64,000 bases of DNA from Bin52 sp965243345 (GTDB lineage: Bacteria; Pseudomonadota; Alphaproteobacteria; Thalassobaculales; Thalassobaculaceae), in assembly GCA_965243345.1 (NCBI GenBank), contig CBDEUR010000003.1:1364001-1428000 (forward strand), given 5' to 3'. The stretch's first letter is position 1. Each line of letters opens with the position of its first letter. A program made the position numbers and the translations under genes. Positions 43,114-52,307 of this stretch are shown in pieces. The notes under the pieces are model-generated. The model had not been told where the DNA came from. It made no database searches and saw only the letters and a program-made list of their open reading frames with translations.

Positions 43114-44703
43114 ATGCAACTTCACAGGTTTCTGATCGGCTGTGCGATCGCCGGAATGATGGCGGCGCCGGCCTGGGGAGAGGGCAGTACGCTGACCGTC
43201 GGGCTCAAGGCCGAGCCGTCCTCGATCGATCCGCACTATCACAATCTGGGTCCGAACAACTCGATGGCGGCGCACTACTTCAGCCGTCTGGTGGAACAGG
43301 ACGACAAGCTGCGCCTGTTGCCCGGTCTCGCCGAGTCCTGGCAACCGATCAGCGACACCACCTGGGAGTTCAAGCTGCGCCAGGGGGTGAAGTTCCACGA
43401 CGGATCGGATTTCACCGCGGACGACGTCATGTTCACCTTCGAACGCGCGCCGAACGTTCCCAAGTCGCCCTCGAGCTTTGCGACCTACCTGAAGGGCAAG
43501 TCGTTTACCAAGGTCGACGACTACACGCTGCACATCACCACCGAGCGGCCCTACCCGCTGATGCCTGTCGACATGGCCCAGGTCCCCATCATTTCCGCCG
43601 ATGTGGGCGAGGGTGTGACCACCAGCGACTTCAACTCGGGCAAGGCCGCCATCGGCACCGGTCCCTACAGGTTCATCGAGTGGGTGCCGGGCGATCGCCT
43701 GGTCATCGAGCGCAACGAGGACTACTTCGATGCCAAGCCGGAGTGGGAGCGCATCGTCTTCAAGCCGATCAAGTCCGGACCGGCGCGGGTTGCCGCCCTG
43801 CTTGCCGGTGACGTCGACTTCATCGACAACGTCCCGCCGGTCGACATCGCGCGGCTGAAGGGCGAGGAGGGTGTCCAGCTGAGCCAGGGTGTCTCGAGCC
43901 GCGTGATCTACCTGCACATGGACCAGTTCCGCGAGGATTCCCCGTTCGTGAAGGCAAACGGGGGCGGCGAGATCAAGAATCCGCTGCTGGACGTGCGCGT
44001 GCGCAAGGCGATTTCCAAGGCCATCGACCGCGACGCCATCGTCGACCGGGTGATGGAAGGCGTCGCCATCAAGGCCGGGCAGTTGCTGCCGGAGGGATTC
44101 TTCGGCGTCACGCCCAACCTGTCGCCCGAACCCTACGACCCGGAAGGTGCGAAGGCGCTGCTGGCGGAGGCCGGCTATCCGGACGGGTTCGAGCTCACGA
44201 TCCATGGTCCCAATGACCGGTACATCAACGATGCCAAGATCTGCGAGGCGGTGGCCCAGATGCTGACCCGCATCGGCATCCGCACGGCGGTCGAGACCAT
44301 GCCCAAGGCGGTGTACTTCCGGCGCGCGAGCCGCGGCGGAGCGGACAACTCGCCGGAGTTCAGCTTCATCCTGGTCGGCTGGGGTTCGGGAACCGGCGAA
44401 TCCTCCTCGCCGCTGCGTTCGCTGCTCCACACCTATGACAAGGACCGGGGCTTCGGTGCCTCCAACCGCGGTCGCCACTCGGATGCCGAGATCGACACGC
44501 TGATCGAGGACGCGCTTGCCACCGTTGACGACGCGGCCCGGCTGGCGCTGCTGCAGAAGGCCACGGAACTTGCCATTGGACGGAACCAGGGCATCATCCC
44601 GACCCACTACCAGGTCAACACCTGGGCCGGGCGCACGGGATTGTCCTACACGGCCCGGGCGGATGAACGCACCATTGCCATGGGTGTGACATCCGACAGG
44701 TAG
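43114..44703 (+). CDS. ABC transporter substrate-binding protein, dipeptide/oligopeptide type (SBP family 5)
   Basis: 529-aa periplasmic binding protein. The ATG at 43114 has AGGAAGG 8 bases upstream. It begins with a signal peptide (MQLHRFLIGCAIAGMMAAPAWG, cut near AWG-EG; shown in parts: MQLHRFLIGC, AIAGMMAAPAWG). TWEFKLRQGVKFHDG and GTGPYRFIEWVPGDRLVIE are SBP_bac_5 hallmarks. First gene of a five-gene transporter set. A strong hairpin after the stop probably keeps this subunit in excess over the permeases. Confidence 0.93.
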   Translation: MQLHRFLIGCAIAGMMAAPAWGEGSTLTVGLKAEPSSIDPHYHNLGPNNSMAAHYFSRLVEQDDKLRLLPGLAESWQPISDTTWEFKLRQGVKFHDGSDFTADDVMFTFERAPNVPKSPSSFATYLKGKSFTKVDDYTLHITTERPYPLMPVDMAQVPIISADVGEGVTTSDFNSGKAAIGTGPYRFIEWVPGDRLVIERNEDYFDAKPEWERIVFKPIKSGPARVAALLAGDVDFIDNVPPVDIARLKGEEGVQLSQGVSSRVIYLHMDQFREDSPFVKANGGGEIKNPLLDVRVRKAISKAIDRDAIVDRVMEGVAIKAGQLLPEGFFGVTPNLSPEPYDPEGAKALLAEAGYPDGFELTIHGPNDRYINDAKICEAVAQMLTRIGIRTAVETMPKAVYFRRASRGGADNSPEFSFILVGWGSGTGESSSPLRSLLHTYDKDRGFGASNRGRHSDAEIDTLIEDALATVDDAARLALLQKATELAIGRNQGIIPTHYQVNTWAGRTGLSYTARADERTIAMGVTSDR

Positions 44704-44711
44704 CGGTCAAC

Positions 44712-44736
44712 GGGCGGGCGGTCATGCCGCCCGCCC
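44712..44736 (+). terminator. Hairpin between binding-protein and permease genes
   Basis: A perfect 10-bp stem (GGGCGGGCGG / CCGCCCGCCC) with a 5-nt loop starts 8 bp after the SBP stop, with no T-run. In ABC operons such structures stabilise the SBP message or weaken read-through to the permease genes. Confidence 0.5.
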
Positions 44737-44757
44737 CCGGCCGGACCCGGTGATCCG

Positions 44758-45735
44758 ATGACCGTCTTCATTATCCGGCGACTGCTCCAGAGCGCGGTCG
44801 TCGTTGCGGTGATGTCGCTGCTGGTGTTTGTCGGCGTCAACGTCGTCGGCGATCCGGTCGACATGCTGATCAACCCGGAAGCCGACCAGGCGGAAATCGA
44901 ACGGGTGATCCGGGACCTGGGCCTCGACCGGCCGCTGCACGAGCAGTACGGCTACTTCGTGGTCAATGCGCTCCAGGGGGACCTCGGCAAGTCCTTCATC
45001 TTCGGTGAACCGGCGCTGCAGCTGATCATCGAACGCATGCCGGCGACCTTCGAACTCGCGATCGCGGCACTGCTGCTTGCCGTGGTGTTCGGCATTCCGC
45101 TCGGGGTGCTCGCCGGACTGCGACCCGATGCCGGGTGGTCGCGGACCATCATGGCCGGCTCGATCCTGGGCTTCAGCCTCCCGAGTTTCTGGGTCGGCAT
45201 CATGATGATCATGCTGTTCGCGGTGATGCTCGGGTGGCTGCCGTCCACCGGTCGCGGCGACACCGTCCCGGTGCTTGGCGTGGAGGTCAGTTTCCTCACC
45301 CGGGACGGGTTGTCGCACCTGCTGCTTCCGGCGATCAACCTGTCGCTGTTCAAGCTTTCGCTCGTCATCAGGCTGGCGCGCGCCGGCACCCGCGAGGTCA
45401 TTCACCAGGACTACATCAAGTTCGCCCGCGCCAAGGGCCTGAGCGAGACCCGGGTGGTTCTTGTCCACCTGCTGAAGAACATCATGATCCCGGTGGTCAC
45501 GGTTCTGGGTCTCGAGTTCGGCGGGCTGGTCGCGTTTTCGGTGGTGACCGAGTCGGTCTTCGCCTGGCCCGGCATGGGCAAGCTCATCATCGACTCGCTG
45601 CATGAACTCGACCGACCGGTGGTGGTCGCCTACCTGATGATCGTGGTTCTGATGTTCGTGATCATCAATCTCGTGGTCGACATCGTCTACTCGATCCTGG
45701 ACCCCCGGGTCCGCCTCCAGGATACCCGGGCATGA
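44758..45735 (+). CDS. ABC transporter permease, DppB/OppB type
   Basis: 325-aa inner-membrane permease with six hydrophobic segments. FIIRRLLQSAVVVAVMSLLVF is the first helix (cut: FIIRRLLQSAVVVAVMSLL). GADPV-like GDPVDMLINPEA and DLGLDRPLHEQYGYF follow, as in DppB/GsiC. The EAA coupling loop is around YIKFARAKGLSETRVVLVH. Coupled to the second permease by an ATGA overlap. Confidence 0.94.
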   Translation: MTVFIIRRLLQSAVVVAVMSLLVFVGVNVVGDPVDMLINPEADQAEIERVIRDLGLDRPLHEQYGYFVVNALQGDLGKSFIFGEPALQLIIERMPATFELAIAALLLAVVFGIPLGVLAGLRPDAGWSRTIMAGSILGFSLPSFWVGIMMIMLFAVMLGWLPSTGRGDTVPVLGVEVSFLTRDGLSHLLLPAINLSLFKLSLVIRLARAGTREVIHQDYIKFARAKGLSETRVVLVHLLKNIMIPVVTVLGLEFGGLVAFSVVTESVFAWPGMGKLIIDSLHELDRPVVVAYLMIVVLMFVIINLVVDIVYSILDPRVRLQDTRA

Positions 45736-46673
45736 CCGTCCAGGTGGAACAGCAGCCCGGGACCGGCCTCGAGGCCGCACCGCGCCCCGATGACGTCAGC
45801 GTCGAGACCCCGTTCCGCCGCTTCGTCTCCGATTTCCTGGAGAGCCGCATCGCGACCGCGGCGCTCGTGGTGTTTGCGGTCATCGCCTTCATCGCCCTGT
45901 TCGCGCCGTGGATCGCCCCCACCGACCCCTACGACCTCGCACAGGTCAGCGTGCTCGATTCACACATGCCTCCCGGCAGCACCGCGTTCGATGGCCGGGT
46001 GTTCGTGCTGGGCACGGACGGTGCCGGTCGCGACCTGCTGAGCGCGATCTTCTACGGGCTGCGCATCAGCCTGGGCGTGGGCGTGATGAGCGGCATCATC
46101 GCCATGGCCATCGGCAGCGTCGTCGGGCTGGCGGCGGCCTACTTCGGCGGGCGCGTCGATACCGTGATCATGCGGATCGTTGACATCCAGCTGAGCTTCC
46201 CCTCGATCCTGGTTGCCCTGGTCCTGCTGGCGGTGCTCGGCAAGGGGGTCGACAAGATCCTGATCGCGCTGATCACCGTGCAGTGGGCGTACTACGCTCG
46301 CACGGTGCGTGCGAGCGCGCTGGTCGAGCGATCGAAGGAGTACATCGATGCCGCGACCTGTCTCGCGCTGGGTCATCGCCGCATCCTGTTCCGTCACCTG
46401 CTGCCGAACTGCCTGCCGCCGCTGATCGTGGTGGTGACGGTCCAGACCGCGCACGCGATCGCTCTGGAGGCGACGCTGAGCTTTCTCGGCATCGGCCTGC
46501 CGATCACCGAGCCCTCGCTCGGCCTGCTCATTGCCAACGGATTCGAGTACATGCTGAGCATGAAGTACTGGATCAGTGTCTATCCCGGTGTCGCGCTGCT
46601 CATCACCATCGTCTCGATCAACCTCGTTGGCGACCAGCTGCGCGACGTCCTGAACCCGAGACTGCAGAAGTAG
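45732..46673 (+). CDS. ABC transporter permease, DppC/OppC type
   Basis: 313-aa permease partner. It has a cytoplasmic N-terminal tail, one helix, then a periplasmic segment and five more helices. LGTDGAGRDLLSAIFYGLRIS is the family motif (given as LGTDGAGRDLLSAIFYGL). The EAA loop is around YIDAATCLALGHRRILFRH. IGLPITEPSLGLLI is the C-terminal signature. It overlaps the upstream gene by 4 bp and ends 4 bp before the first ATPase gene. Confidence 0.94.
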   Translation: MTVQVEQQPGTGLEAAPRPDDVSVETPFRRFVSDFLESRIATAALVVFAVIAFIALFAPWIAPTDPYDLAQVSVLDSHMPPGSTAFDGRVFVLGTDGAGRDLLSAIFYGLRISLGVGVMSGIIAMAIGSVVGLAAAYFGGRVDTVIMRIVDIQLSFPSILVALVLLAVLGKGVDKILIALITVQWAYYARTVRASALVERSKEYIDAATCLALGHRRILFRHLLPNCLPPLIVVVTVQTAHAIALEATLSFLGIGLPITEPSLGLLIANGFEYMLSMKYWISVYPGVALLITIVSINLVGDQLRDVLNPRLQK

Positions 46674-46677
46674 CCCC

Positions 46678-47661
46678 GTGGCGGGTGGTGAAACCACGCT
46701 CGCTGTCGAGGGGCTGAAGACGCACTTCTTCACCAAGGCCGGGGTGGTCAAGGCGGTCGACGGCGTCAGTTTCGAGGTCGCCAAGGGTGAGATCATGGGC
46801 CTGGTCGGCGAGTCCGGGTCCGGCAAGACCGTGACCGGGTTCTCGATCATCGGCCTGGTGGATCCGCCGGGCCGCGTCGTCGAGGGCCGCATCATCCATG
46901 ACGGCCGCGACCTGGTCGGACTCGACGACGAGCAGATGCGCTCGCTGCGCGGCAACCGCATCGCGATGATCTTCCAGGACCCGATGATGACGCTGAACCC
47001 GGTCCTGCGCATCGAGACCCAGATGGTCGAGGCAGTGCTGGCACACAACGCGGTCCCGGCCGAGCAGGCCCGCGACGCGGCGCGCGACGCGCTGGGCCAG
47101 GTCGGCATCCCGTCGCCGGACGAGCGCCTGCGCGCCTATCCGCACCAGTTCTCCGGCGGCATGCGCCAGCGGGTGGCGATCGCCATCGCGCTGCTCAACA
47201 GGCCGAGCCTGATCATTGCCGACGAGCCGACCACGGCGCTCGACGTGACCATCCAGGGACAGATCCTGTACGAGGCGCAGAAACTGTGCCGGGAGACCGG
47301 CGCGTCGATGATCTGGATCACCCACGATCTCGCCGTGGTTGCTGGCATCGCCGACCGGATCTCGGTGATGTATGCCGGGCGCATCGTCGAGCAGGGAACA
47401 ACCGCCGACATCATCGACCAGCCGGCGCATCCCTACACGCGCGGGCTGATCGGATCGGTCCCGAGCCGCAACACCCGCGGCGACCGGCTGTTCCAGATCC
47501 CCGGCATGACACCCTCGCTGCTGAACCTGGCGCCCGGATGCGCATTCCGGGAGAGGTGCTCCGTTGCCGACGACGCCTGCCTGGCCGAGCCGGAGCCGTC
47601 GCGTCCACTGCCCGGCCGGGTGCTGCGGTGCCACCACCCGGTCCTGGATGCCGCCCAGTGA
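46678..47661 (+). CDS. ABC transporter ATP-binding protein, DppD/OppD type
   Basis: 327-aa ATPase starting at GTG 46678. Walker A VGESGSGKTVTGFS, Q loop IFQDPMMTLNP, signature QFSGGMRQRVAIA, Walker B LIIADEPTTALD, switch ITHDLAVV. The C-terminal oligopeptide/dipeptide extension contains Cys residues (GCAFRERC, CRCHHP-like segment) that bind an Fe-S cluster in some relatives. Its stop overlaps the DppF-type start (GTGA). Confidence 0.94.
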   Translation: MAGGETTLAVEGLKTHFFTKAGVVKAVDGVSFEVAKGEIMGLVGESGSGKTVTGFSIIGLVDPPGRVVEGRIIHDGRDLVGLDDEQMRSLRGNRIAMIFQDPMMTLNPVLRIETQMVEAVLAHNAVPAEQARDAARDALGQVGIPSPDERLRAYPHQFSGGMRQRVAIAIALLNRPSLIIADEPTTALDVTIQGQILYEAQKLCRETGASMIWITHDLAVVAGIADRISVMYAGRIVEQGTTADIIDQPAHPYTRGLIGSVPSRNTRGDRLFQIPGMTPSLLNLAPGCAFRERCSVADDACLAEPEPSRPLPGRVLRCHHPVLDAAQ

Positions 47662-48641
47662 TCGAGGCCCGGTCAATCAGCAAGCGGTTCGTGAAGACAC
47701 TCGACCTCGCAGCCCGCATTGCCGGGCGCCTCGGCGCCTCGGTGCGCGAGGAAACGGTCCATGCGCTCGACGGTGTCTCGATCACGGTGGAGCGCGGCGA
47801 GGTCGTGGGGCTGGTCGGCGAATCCGGCTGCGGCAAGTCGACCTTCGGGCGCATCGTCGCCGGGATCATGGAGCCGACCGAGGGAACGATCCTCTACCGG
47901 GGCCGGGACCTCGCGACACTGCAGGGTGCGGAGGCCCGCGAGGCGGCACTCCAGGTCCAGATGATCTTCCAGGACCCGTTCGCCTCGCTGAACCCGCGCA
48001 TGCGGGTCGAGAACATCATCGGCGAGGCGCCGCTGCTGCACGGCATTGTCGCGAAGGAGGAGCGCGACGGTTACGTCGATGCCACCATGAGGCGTGTCGG
48101 TCTCGATCCGGCCTTCAAGCGGCGCTACCCGCACCAGTTTTCCGGCGGACAGCGCCAGCGCATCGGCATCGCGCGGGCGCTTGCGGTTCAGCCGGAATTC
48201 CTGGTCTGCGACGAGGCGGTCGCGGCACTCGACGTCTCGATACAGGCCCAGGTCCTGAACCTGTTCATGGACCTGCGGCGCGACCTCGACCTGACCTACC
48301 TGTTCATCAGCCATGACCTGAGCGTGGTGGAGCACATCTCCGACCGGGTGGTGATCATGTACCTCGGCCGGGTGGTGGAATCGGCTCCGAGCGCGGAGCT
48401 GTTCGACACCCCCAACCATCCCTATACCCGTGCCCTGCTGGCCGGCGCGCCCAAGCTCGACGCCCGCCGGCGGGTCTACGAACCGGTCAGGGGCGAGATA
48501 CCCTCGCCGCTCGACCCGCCGGGCGGGTGTCACTTCCATCCCCGCTGTCCCCACGCGACGGCGCGCTGCCGCGAGGAGGCGCCCGCGCTCCGCGAGATCG
48601 CACCCGGCCGCCACGCGGCCTGCCACCTGAACGACGGCTGA
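47658..48641 (+). CDS. ABC transporter ATP-binding protein, DppF/OppF type
   Basis: 327-aa ATPase starting at GTG 47658 in the preceding stop. Walker A VGESGCGKSTFGR, Q loop IFQDPFASLNP, signature QFSGGQRQRIGIA, Walker B LVCDEAVAALD, switch FISHDLSVV. The C-terminal Cys motif (GGCHFHPRCPHATARC) is of the oligopeptide-ABC type. Last gene of the peptide-transport operon. Confidence 0.94.
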   Translation: MIEARSISKRFVKTLDLAARIAGRLGASVREETVHALDGVSITVERGEVVGLVGESGCGKSTFGRIVAGIMEPTEGTILYRGRDLATLQGAEAREAALQVQMIFQDPFASLNPRMRVENIIGEAPLLHGIVAKEERDGYVDATMRRVGLDPAFKRRYPHQFSGGQRQRIGIARALAVQPEFLVCDEAVAALDVSIQAQVLNLFMDLRRDLDLTYLFISHDLSVVEHISDRVVIMYLGRVVESAPSAELFDTPNHPYTRALLAGAPKLDARRRVYEPVRGEIPSPLDPPGGCHFHPRCPHATARCREEAPALREIAPGRHAACHLNDG

Positions 48642-49563
48642 TCGCCCGCGCCGGACGCCCTTGCCCTCACCGGAAAGGCGGCAAGGTCCGGACCATTCCC
48701 GGAAACCCGGCCTCCGCCCGGGCCTCCTTCCGGACCGGCCTCACGCGCAGGTCTCCGCAGGTCTCCTGTCAGGCGGGCGGGATCCCGTGGTTTGACCCTG
48801 ACCTGTGTGCAACCCGGGCCGCATTGCTGTCGGCTGTCCGTCGTGCTCCGGCGTTCGATTTTGCAAAGAGCGGTGCCGACCGCTCGCCACCGGAGCCCGC
48901 ACGAGGGGTGGAGTGTCCGCGCGTGCTCTTGTCCGCCGCCACGCGCCGCCGCATGACCTGTGCGATCGTTGGGCCACCCCCGCACGATGCGGGATTGCTG
49001 GTACAGGGCGGCCGAATCACCCTGGCCCGCATTGATCGGGATTGAGTAATATTACTTCATTACAACACGATATCTTGATAATTTAATGTGATACATCAGG
49101 TATATTCCGTTCACGGATCCCCCCTGTTGCCACACACCGGAGCCGCTGCCTGGAAGGACGGCAGGGTGTCGCGTGCCGCGCCGCATGGCAGACGCCCGTA
49201 CCAGTTCCCCGCGGCTGAAACCGATCCGGCGGATCGAAGGAACAGCAGGCTCAGCGGGTGTGTTCCGGGCGACATGTGCCCGGTCGGTCCCGGGGGGAAC
49301 ACGGGTGACGGCTCCGGGATACACGGCGCTGCTGAAAGAAATTTCCCATACCCGCGAGCTGCCCGGCATGCAGCACTGTTCCGACCGGCTCACCCGGGAA
49401 TGCGGGCCTTGCCATGCCCATCTCCGGCCATGATCGACCCGGGATTGCCACATGCGGTCAGCAGGTGCCCCCGGCCGTCTCGCGGAGGGACCGCTCCCGT
49501 GTTCCGCGATGGCCCACGGGGCGCGCGCGGCCGGTGATCAGTGATGAATGGGCAGGGGGCGGC
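48642..49563. other. Long non-coding gap with an AT-rich patch
   Basis: 920 bp between the transporter operon and the MoaD-like gene, unusually long for this window. Open frames on both strands look like GC-skew artefacts. A patch at about 49036-49110 is strongly AT-rich (for example TTGATAATTTAATGTGATAC) against the very GC-rich surroundings. It contains TTGATA (49075-49080) and TATATT (49101-49106) with a 20-bp spacer, too long for a good promoter. Confidence 0.6.
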
Positions 49564-49815
49564 TCAGCCGCCGCGTATGGCCGGCAGGAACGCGACCTCG
49601 CTGTTCTCGCCAAGTTCCTCGAGAAACGCGTCCTGGTGGATGTCACCGTCGATCGCGACCGAGATGAAACCGTCGCGCACCTGGGCGCCGAGGCCTGGAT
49701 AGCGCTCCTCGAGTTCGCGGATGAGGGCGCGCACCGTGGGGGCGGCGACCTCGAAGTCCGCCACCCCGCCGGTGAACTGCTTGCTGAGCGAGTCGGTCAG
49801 CAGGATCCTGGCCAT
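49564..49815 (-). CDS. MoaD/ThiS-family sulfur carrier protein
   Basis: 83-aa beta-grasp protein ending in Gly-Gly (FLPAIRGG), the C-terminus that is thiocarboxylated in MoaD. ALIRELEERYPGL and ENSEVAFLPAIRGG are family segments; length is typical. It lies downstream of, and on the same strand as, a molybdenum hydroxylase operon that needs molybdopterin, with a hairpin in the 212-bp gap. No moaE or moeB is nearby, so it may serve another sulfur-transfer pathway. Confidence 0.85.
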   Translation of the reverse strand: MARILLTDSLSKQFTGGVADFEVAAPTVRALIRELEERYPGLGAQVRDGFISVAIDGDIHQDAFLEELGENSEVAFLPAIRGG

Positions 49816-49896
49816 TGCGCCCCGGGGCGACCTCCATCGAACAGTCACATTCGCTGCCGACCCTACGGTCCGGGCAGATACCAGATGGCGATACCC

Positions 49897-49936
49897 GCCC
49901 CGCGCGGCGGCGCCGTTTCCCGGCGCCGTGCGGGGC
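49897..49936. terminator. Large GC-rich hairpin between molybdenum-enzyme and MoaD-like genes
   Basis: An outer stem of 7 bp (GCCCCGC 49897-49903 with GCGGGGC 49930-49936) and inner stem of 8 bp (CGGCGCCG / CGGCGCCG), loop TTTCC. It lies after the large-subunit stop on the minus strand and probably ends or attenuates that transcript. There is no long T-run. Confidence 0.45.
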
Positions 49937-50027
49937 TTCTCCGGGCGGCACGCAACGCCCGCCGCCCGGTTTCACCGCATCCTTCGGGGGTCAGCTCCCG
50001 GGTGAGGGAGCGGCAGACTCCCCGTGC

Positions 50028-52307
50028 CTACTCGGCCGCCTCCGGCAGGCGGGCCGCATCAAGTGCTGCCAGCAGTCGCGGCGGCGACATCGGCAGGTGC
50101 TCCATCCGCACTCCGGTAGCGTTCTCGATCGCGTTGGCGACCGCCGCCATCGGCGGGACGATCGGAACCTCGCCGACGCCGCGCACCCCGTAGGGATGGC
50201 GGTCGTTGGGAACCTCCACAACCACGGTCTCGATCATTGGCAGGTCCGAGGCCACCGGGATCCGGTAGTCGAGGAAACCCGGGTTCTCGAGCTGGCCGCG
50301 GTCGTTGTAGATGTACTCCTCGTTGAGCGCCCAGCCGATCCCCTGGACCGCGCCGCCCTGGATCTGACCCTCGACGTAGGAGGGATGGATCGCACGGCCG
50401 ACATCCTGCACCGCGGTATAGCGCAGGATCGTGACCCTGCCGGTCTCCGGATCGACCTCGACGTCGCAGATGTGGGTGGCGAAGCCGGGACCCGCTCCCT
50501 GGACGTTCTGGGCGTTGTGCCCACAGATCGGGCCACCGGTCTTCGGTGACTGGGCAGCGATGTCGGCAAGCGACAGCGGTTCGAAGTCGCCGACGTTGCT
50601 GCTGGCCGGTACCGCGTGGCCGTCACGCCAGATCACGCCGTCGACCTCGACCTCCCAGATCTTCGCGGCCCGTTCGCACATCTGGCGAACCGCATCGCGC
50701 GCCGCCTCGACCACGGCAAGCCCGGTCGCGAAGGTCACGCGCGAGCCGCCGGTCAGGAAGTTGTAGCCGACCGACGAGGTGTCACCCACGATGGGGCGCA
50801 CCTTGGCGTAGTCGATGCCGAGTTCCTCCGCCGCCATCAGGGCAAGCGATGCCCGCGAGCCGCCGATGTCCGGGTTCCCCGACACCACGACCGCGGTCCC
50901 GTCCTCGTTGATGTTGACGGTCGCCGCGGACTCGCCGCCGATGTTGAACCAGAACCCGGACGCGACGCCGCGACCCTGGTTCGGGCCGAGCGGTGCGGAG
51001 TAGTGCTCGCTGGAAATGGCCTCCTCGACAGTCTCCTCGAAGCCGATGCGCCGGAAGGTCGGGCCGTAGGCCGCCTTGGTCCCCTGCTTCGCCGCGTTCT
51101 TCAGGCGCAGCTGCAGCGGATCGAAACCCAGCTCCTTCGCGAGTTCGTCGATGATGCTCTCGGCGCCGAAGGCCGAGATCGGCGCACCGGGAGCCCGGTA
51201 GGCCGCGACCTTGGGCCGGTTCACCACCACGTCATAGCCGGTCAGGCGTACGTTCTTGATGTCGTAGGGCGCGACCGCGCACATGCAGGCCGGCTGCACC
51301 GGCGAGCCCGGAAAGGCCCCCGCCTCGAGCCTGATGGTGCCCTCGAAGGCGGTGATGACGCCATCGCGGGTCGCCCCGATCCGGTAGGTCATCGAGCCGG
51401 CCGAGGTCGGGCCGCTGGCCCGGAAGACCTCCTCGCGGCTCATGATCATCTTCACCGGCCGGCCGGTCTTGCGCGAGAGCGCGGTTGCCAGCGGCTCGAG
51501 ATAGACCACCGTCTTGCCGCCGAAACCGCCGCCGATCTCCGACGGGGTCACCCGGATCTGCGAGGTTTCCATCCCGCACAGCCGGGCGGTGTAGGCCCGG
51601 ACCATGAACTGCCCCTGGGTGCAGCACCAGATCTGCGCCTGCCCGTCCTCCGACACGCTGGCGACCGCCGCGTGCGGCTCGATGTATCCCTGGTGCACCG
51701 CGGCGGTGGTGTAGGAACGCTCGAGCACCACCTCGGCCTTCGCAAACCCGTCCTCGACATCGCCGAGATCGAAATCCACCCGCTTGGCGATGTTGGTCGG
51801 TCCGGACGCTTCCATGCCCGCGGGCTCGAGTTCCTCGTCCAGGATCGGAGCGCCGGGCTCCATGGCGAGGTCGACGTCGATCACGTGGTCAAGCACCTCG
51901 TAATCGACGGAGATCAGTTCGAGTGCGGCCTCGGCGATCTCCGCCGAAGTGGCCGCCACGGCCGCGACCGCGTGGCCGTCATAGAGCACCTTCTCGCGTG
52001 CCATCACGTTGCGGACCATGTCGCGGTAGTTCACCAGCGCCTCGCCGGCGGCCGCCAGTTCCGACGACTGGTCGGCAAAGTCGGCCGAGGTGATCACGCC
52101 CTTGACGCCTGGCAGCGCCTCGGCAGCGGAGGTGTCGATCGACCTGATCCGGGCATGGGCATGCGGACTGCGCAGGACGCGGCCCTGCAGCATGCCGGGC
52201 AGCGCGAAGTCGGAGCCGAACTTCGCCCGTCCGGTCACCTTGTCGTGGCCGTCCGGACGGATCGCACGGGTGCCGACCCACTTGAACTCGGTCTTCTCGC
52301 CGGTCAT
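50028..52307 (-). CDS. Xanthine dehydrogenase family molybdopterin-binding (large) subunit
   Basis: 759-aa molybdenum hydroxylase catalytic subunit. The ATG at 52307 overlaps the iron-sulfur subunit stop (ATGA); the longer open frame upstream is the antisense or shifted shadow of that gene. TPSEIGGGFGGK (Mo-cofactor binding), the active-site loop AAYRAPGAPISAFG, and the catalytic Glu in RGVGEVPIVPP are present. The loop lacks the Cys of form-I CO dehydrogenase (AYxCSFR), so this is not a CO oxidiser. It is likely a hydroxylase of an N-heterocycle or aldehyde. The last two subunit genes are upstream in the same operon. Confidence 0.93.
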   Translation of the reverse strand: MTGEKTEFKWVGTRAIRPDGHDKVTGRAKFGSDFALPGMLQGRVLRSPHAHARIRSIDTSAAEALPGVKGVITSADFADQSSELAAAGEALVNYRDMVRNVMAREKVLYDGHAVAAVAATSAEIAEAALELISVDYEVLDHVIDVDLAMEPGAPILDEELEPAGMEASGPTNIAKRVDFDLGDVEDGFAKAEVVLERSYTTAAVHQGYIEPHAAVASVSEDGQAQIWCCTQGQFMVRAYTARLCGMETSQIRVTPSEIGGGFGGKTVVYLEPLATALSRKTGRPVKMIMSREEVFRASGPTSAGSMTYRIGATRDGVITAFEGTIRLEAGAFPGSPVQPACMCAVAPYDIKNVRLTGYDVVVNRPKVAAYRAPGAPISAFGAESIIDELAKELGFDPLQLRLKNAAKQGTKAAYGPTFRRIGFEETVEEAISSEHYSAPLGPNQGRGVASGFWFNIGGESAATVNINEDGTAVVVSGNPDIGGSRASLALMAAEELGIDYAKVRPIVGDTSSVGYNFLTGGSRVTFATGLAVVEAARDAVRQMCERAAKIWEVEVDGVIWRDGHAVPASSNVGDFEPLSLADIAAQSPKTGGPICGHNAQNVQGAGPGFATHICDVEVDPETGRVTILRYTAVQDVGRAIHPSYVEGQIQGGAVQGIGWALNEEYIYNDRGQLENPGFLDYRIPVASDLPMIETVVVEVPNDRHPYGVRGVGEVPIVPPMAAVANAIENATGVRMEHLPMSPPRLLAALDAARLPEAAE

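Noticed and set aside
48527..49045. Plus-strand open frame after the DppF-type gene
   Set aside because: Starts inside the ATPase gene in another frame; no domain, no Shine-Dalgarno and an Arg/Pro-rich composition.
49036..49110. AT-rich patch as a replication origin
   Set aside because: No DnaA-box cluster, no iterons and no dnaA, rep or par genes adjacent.
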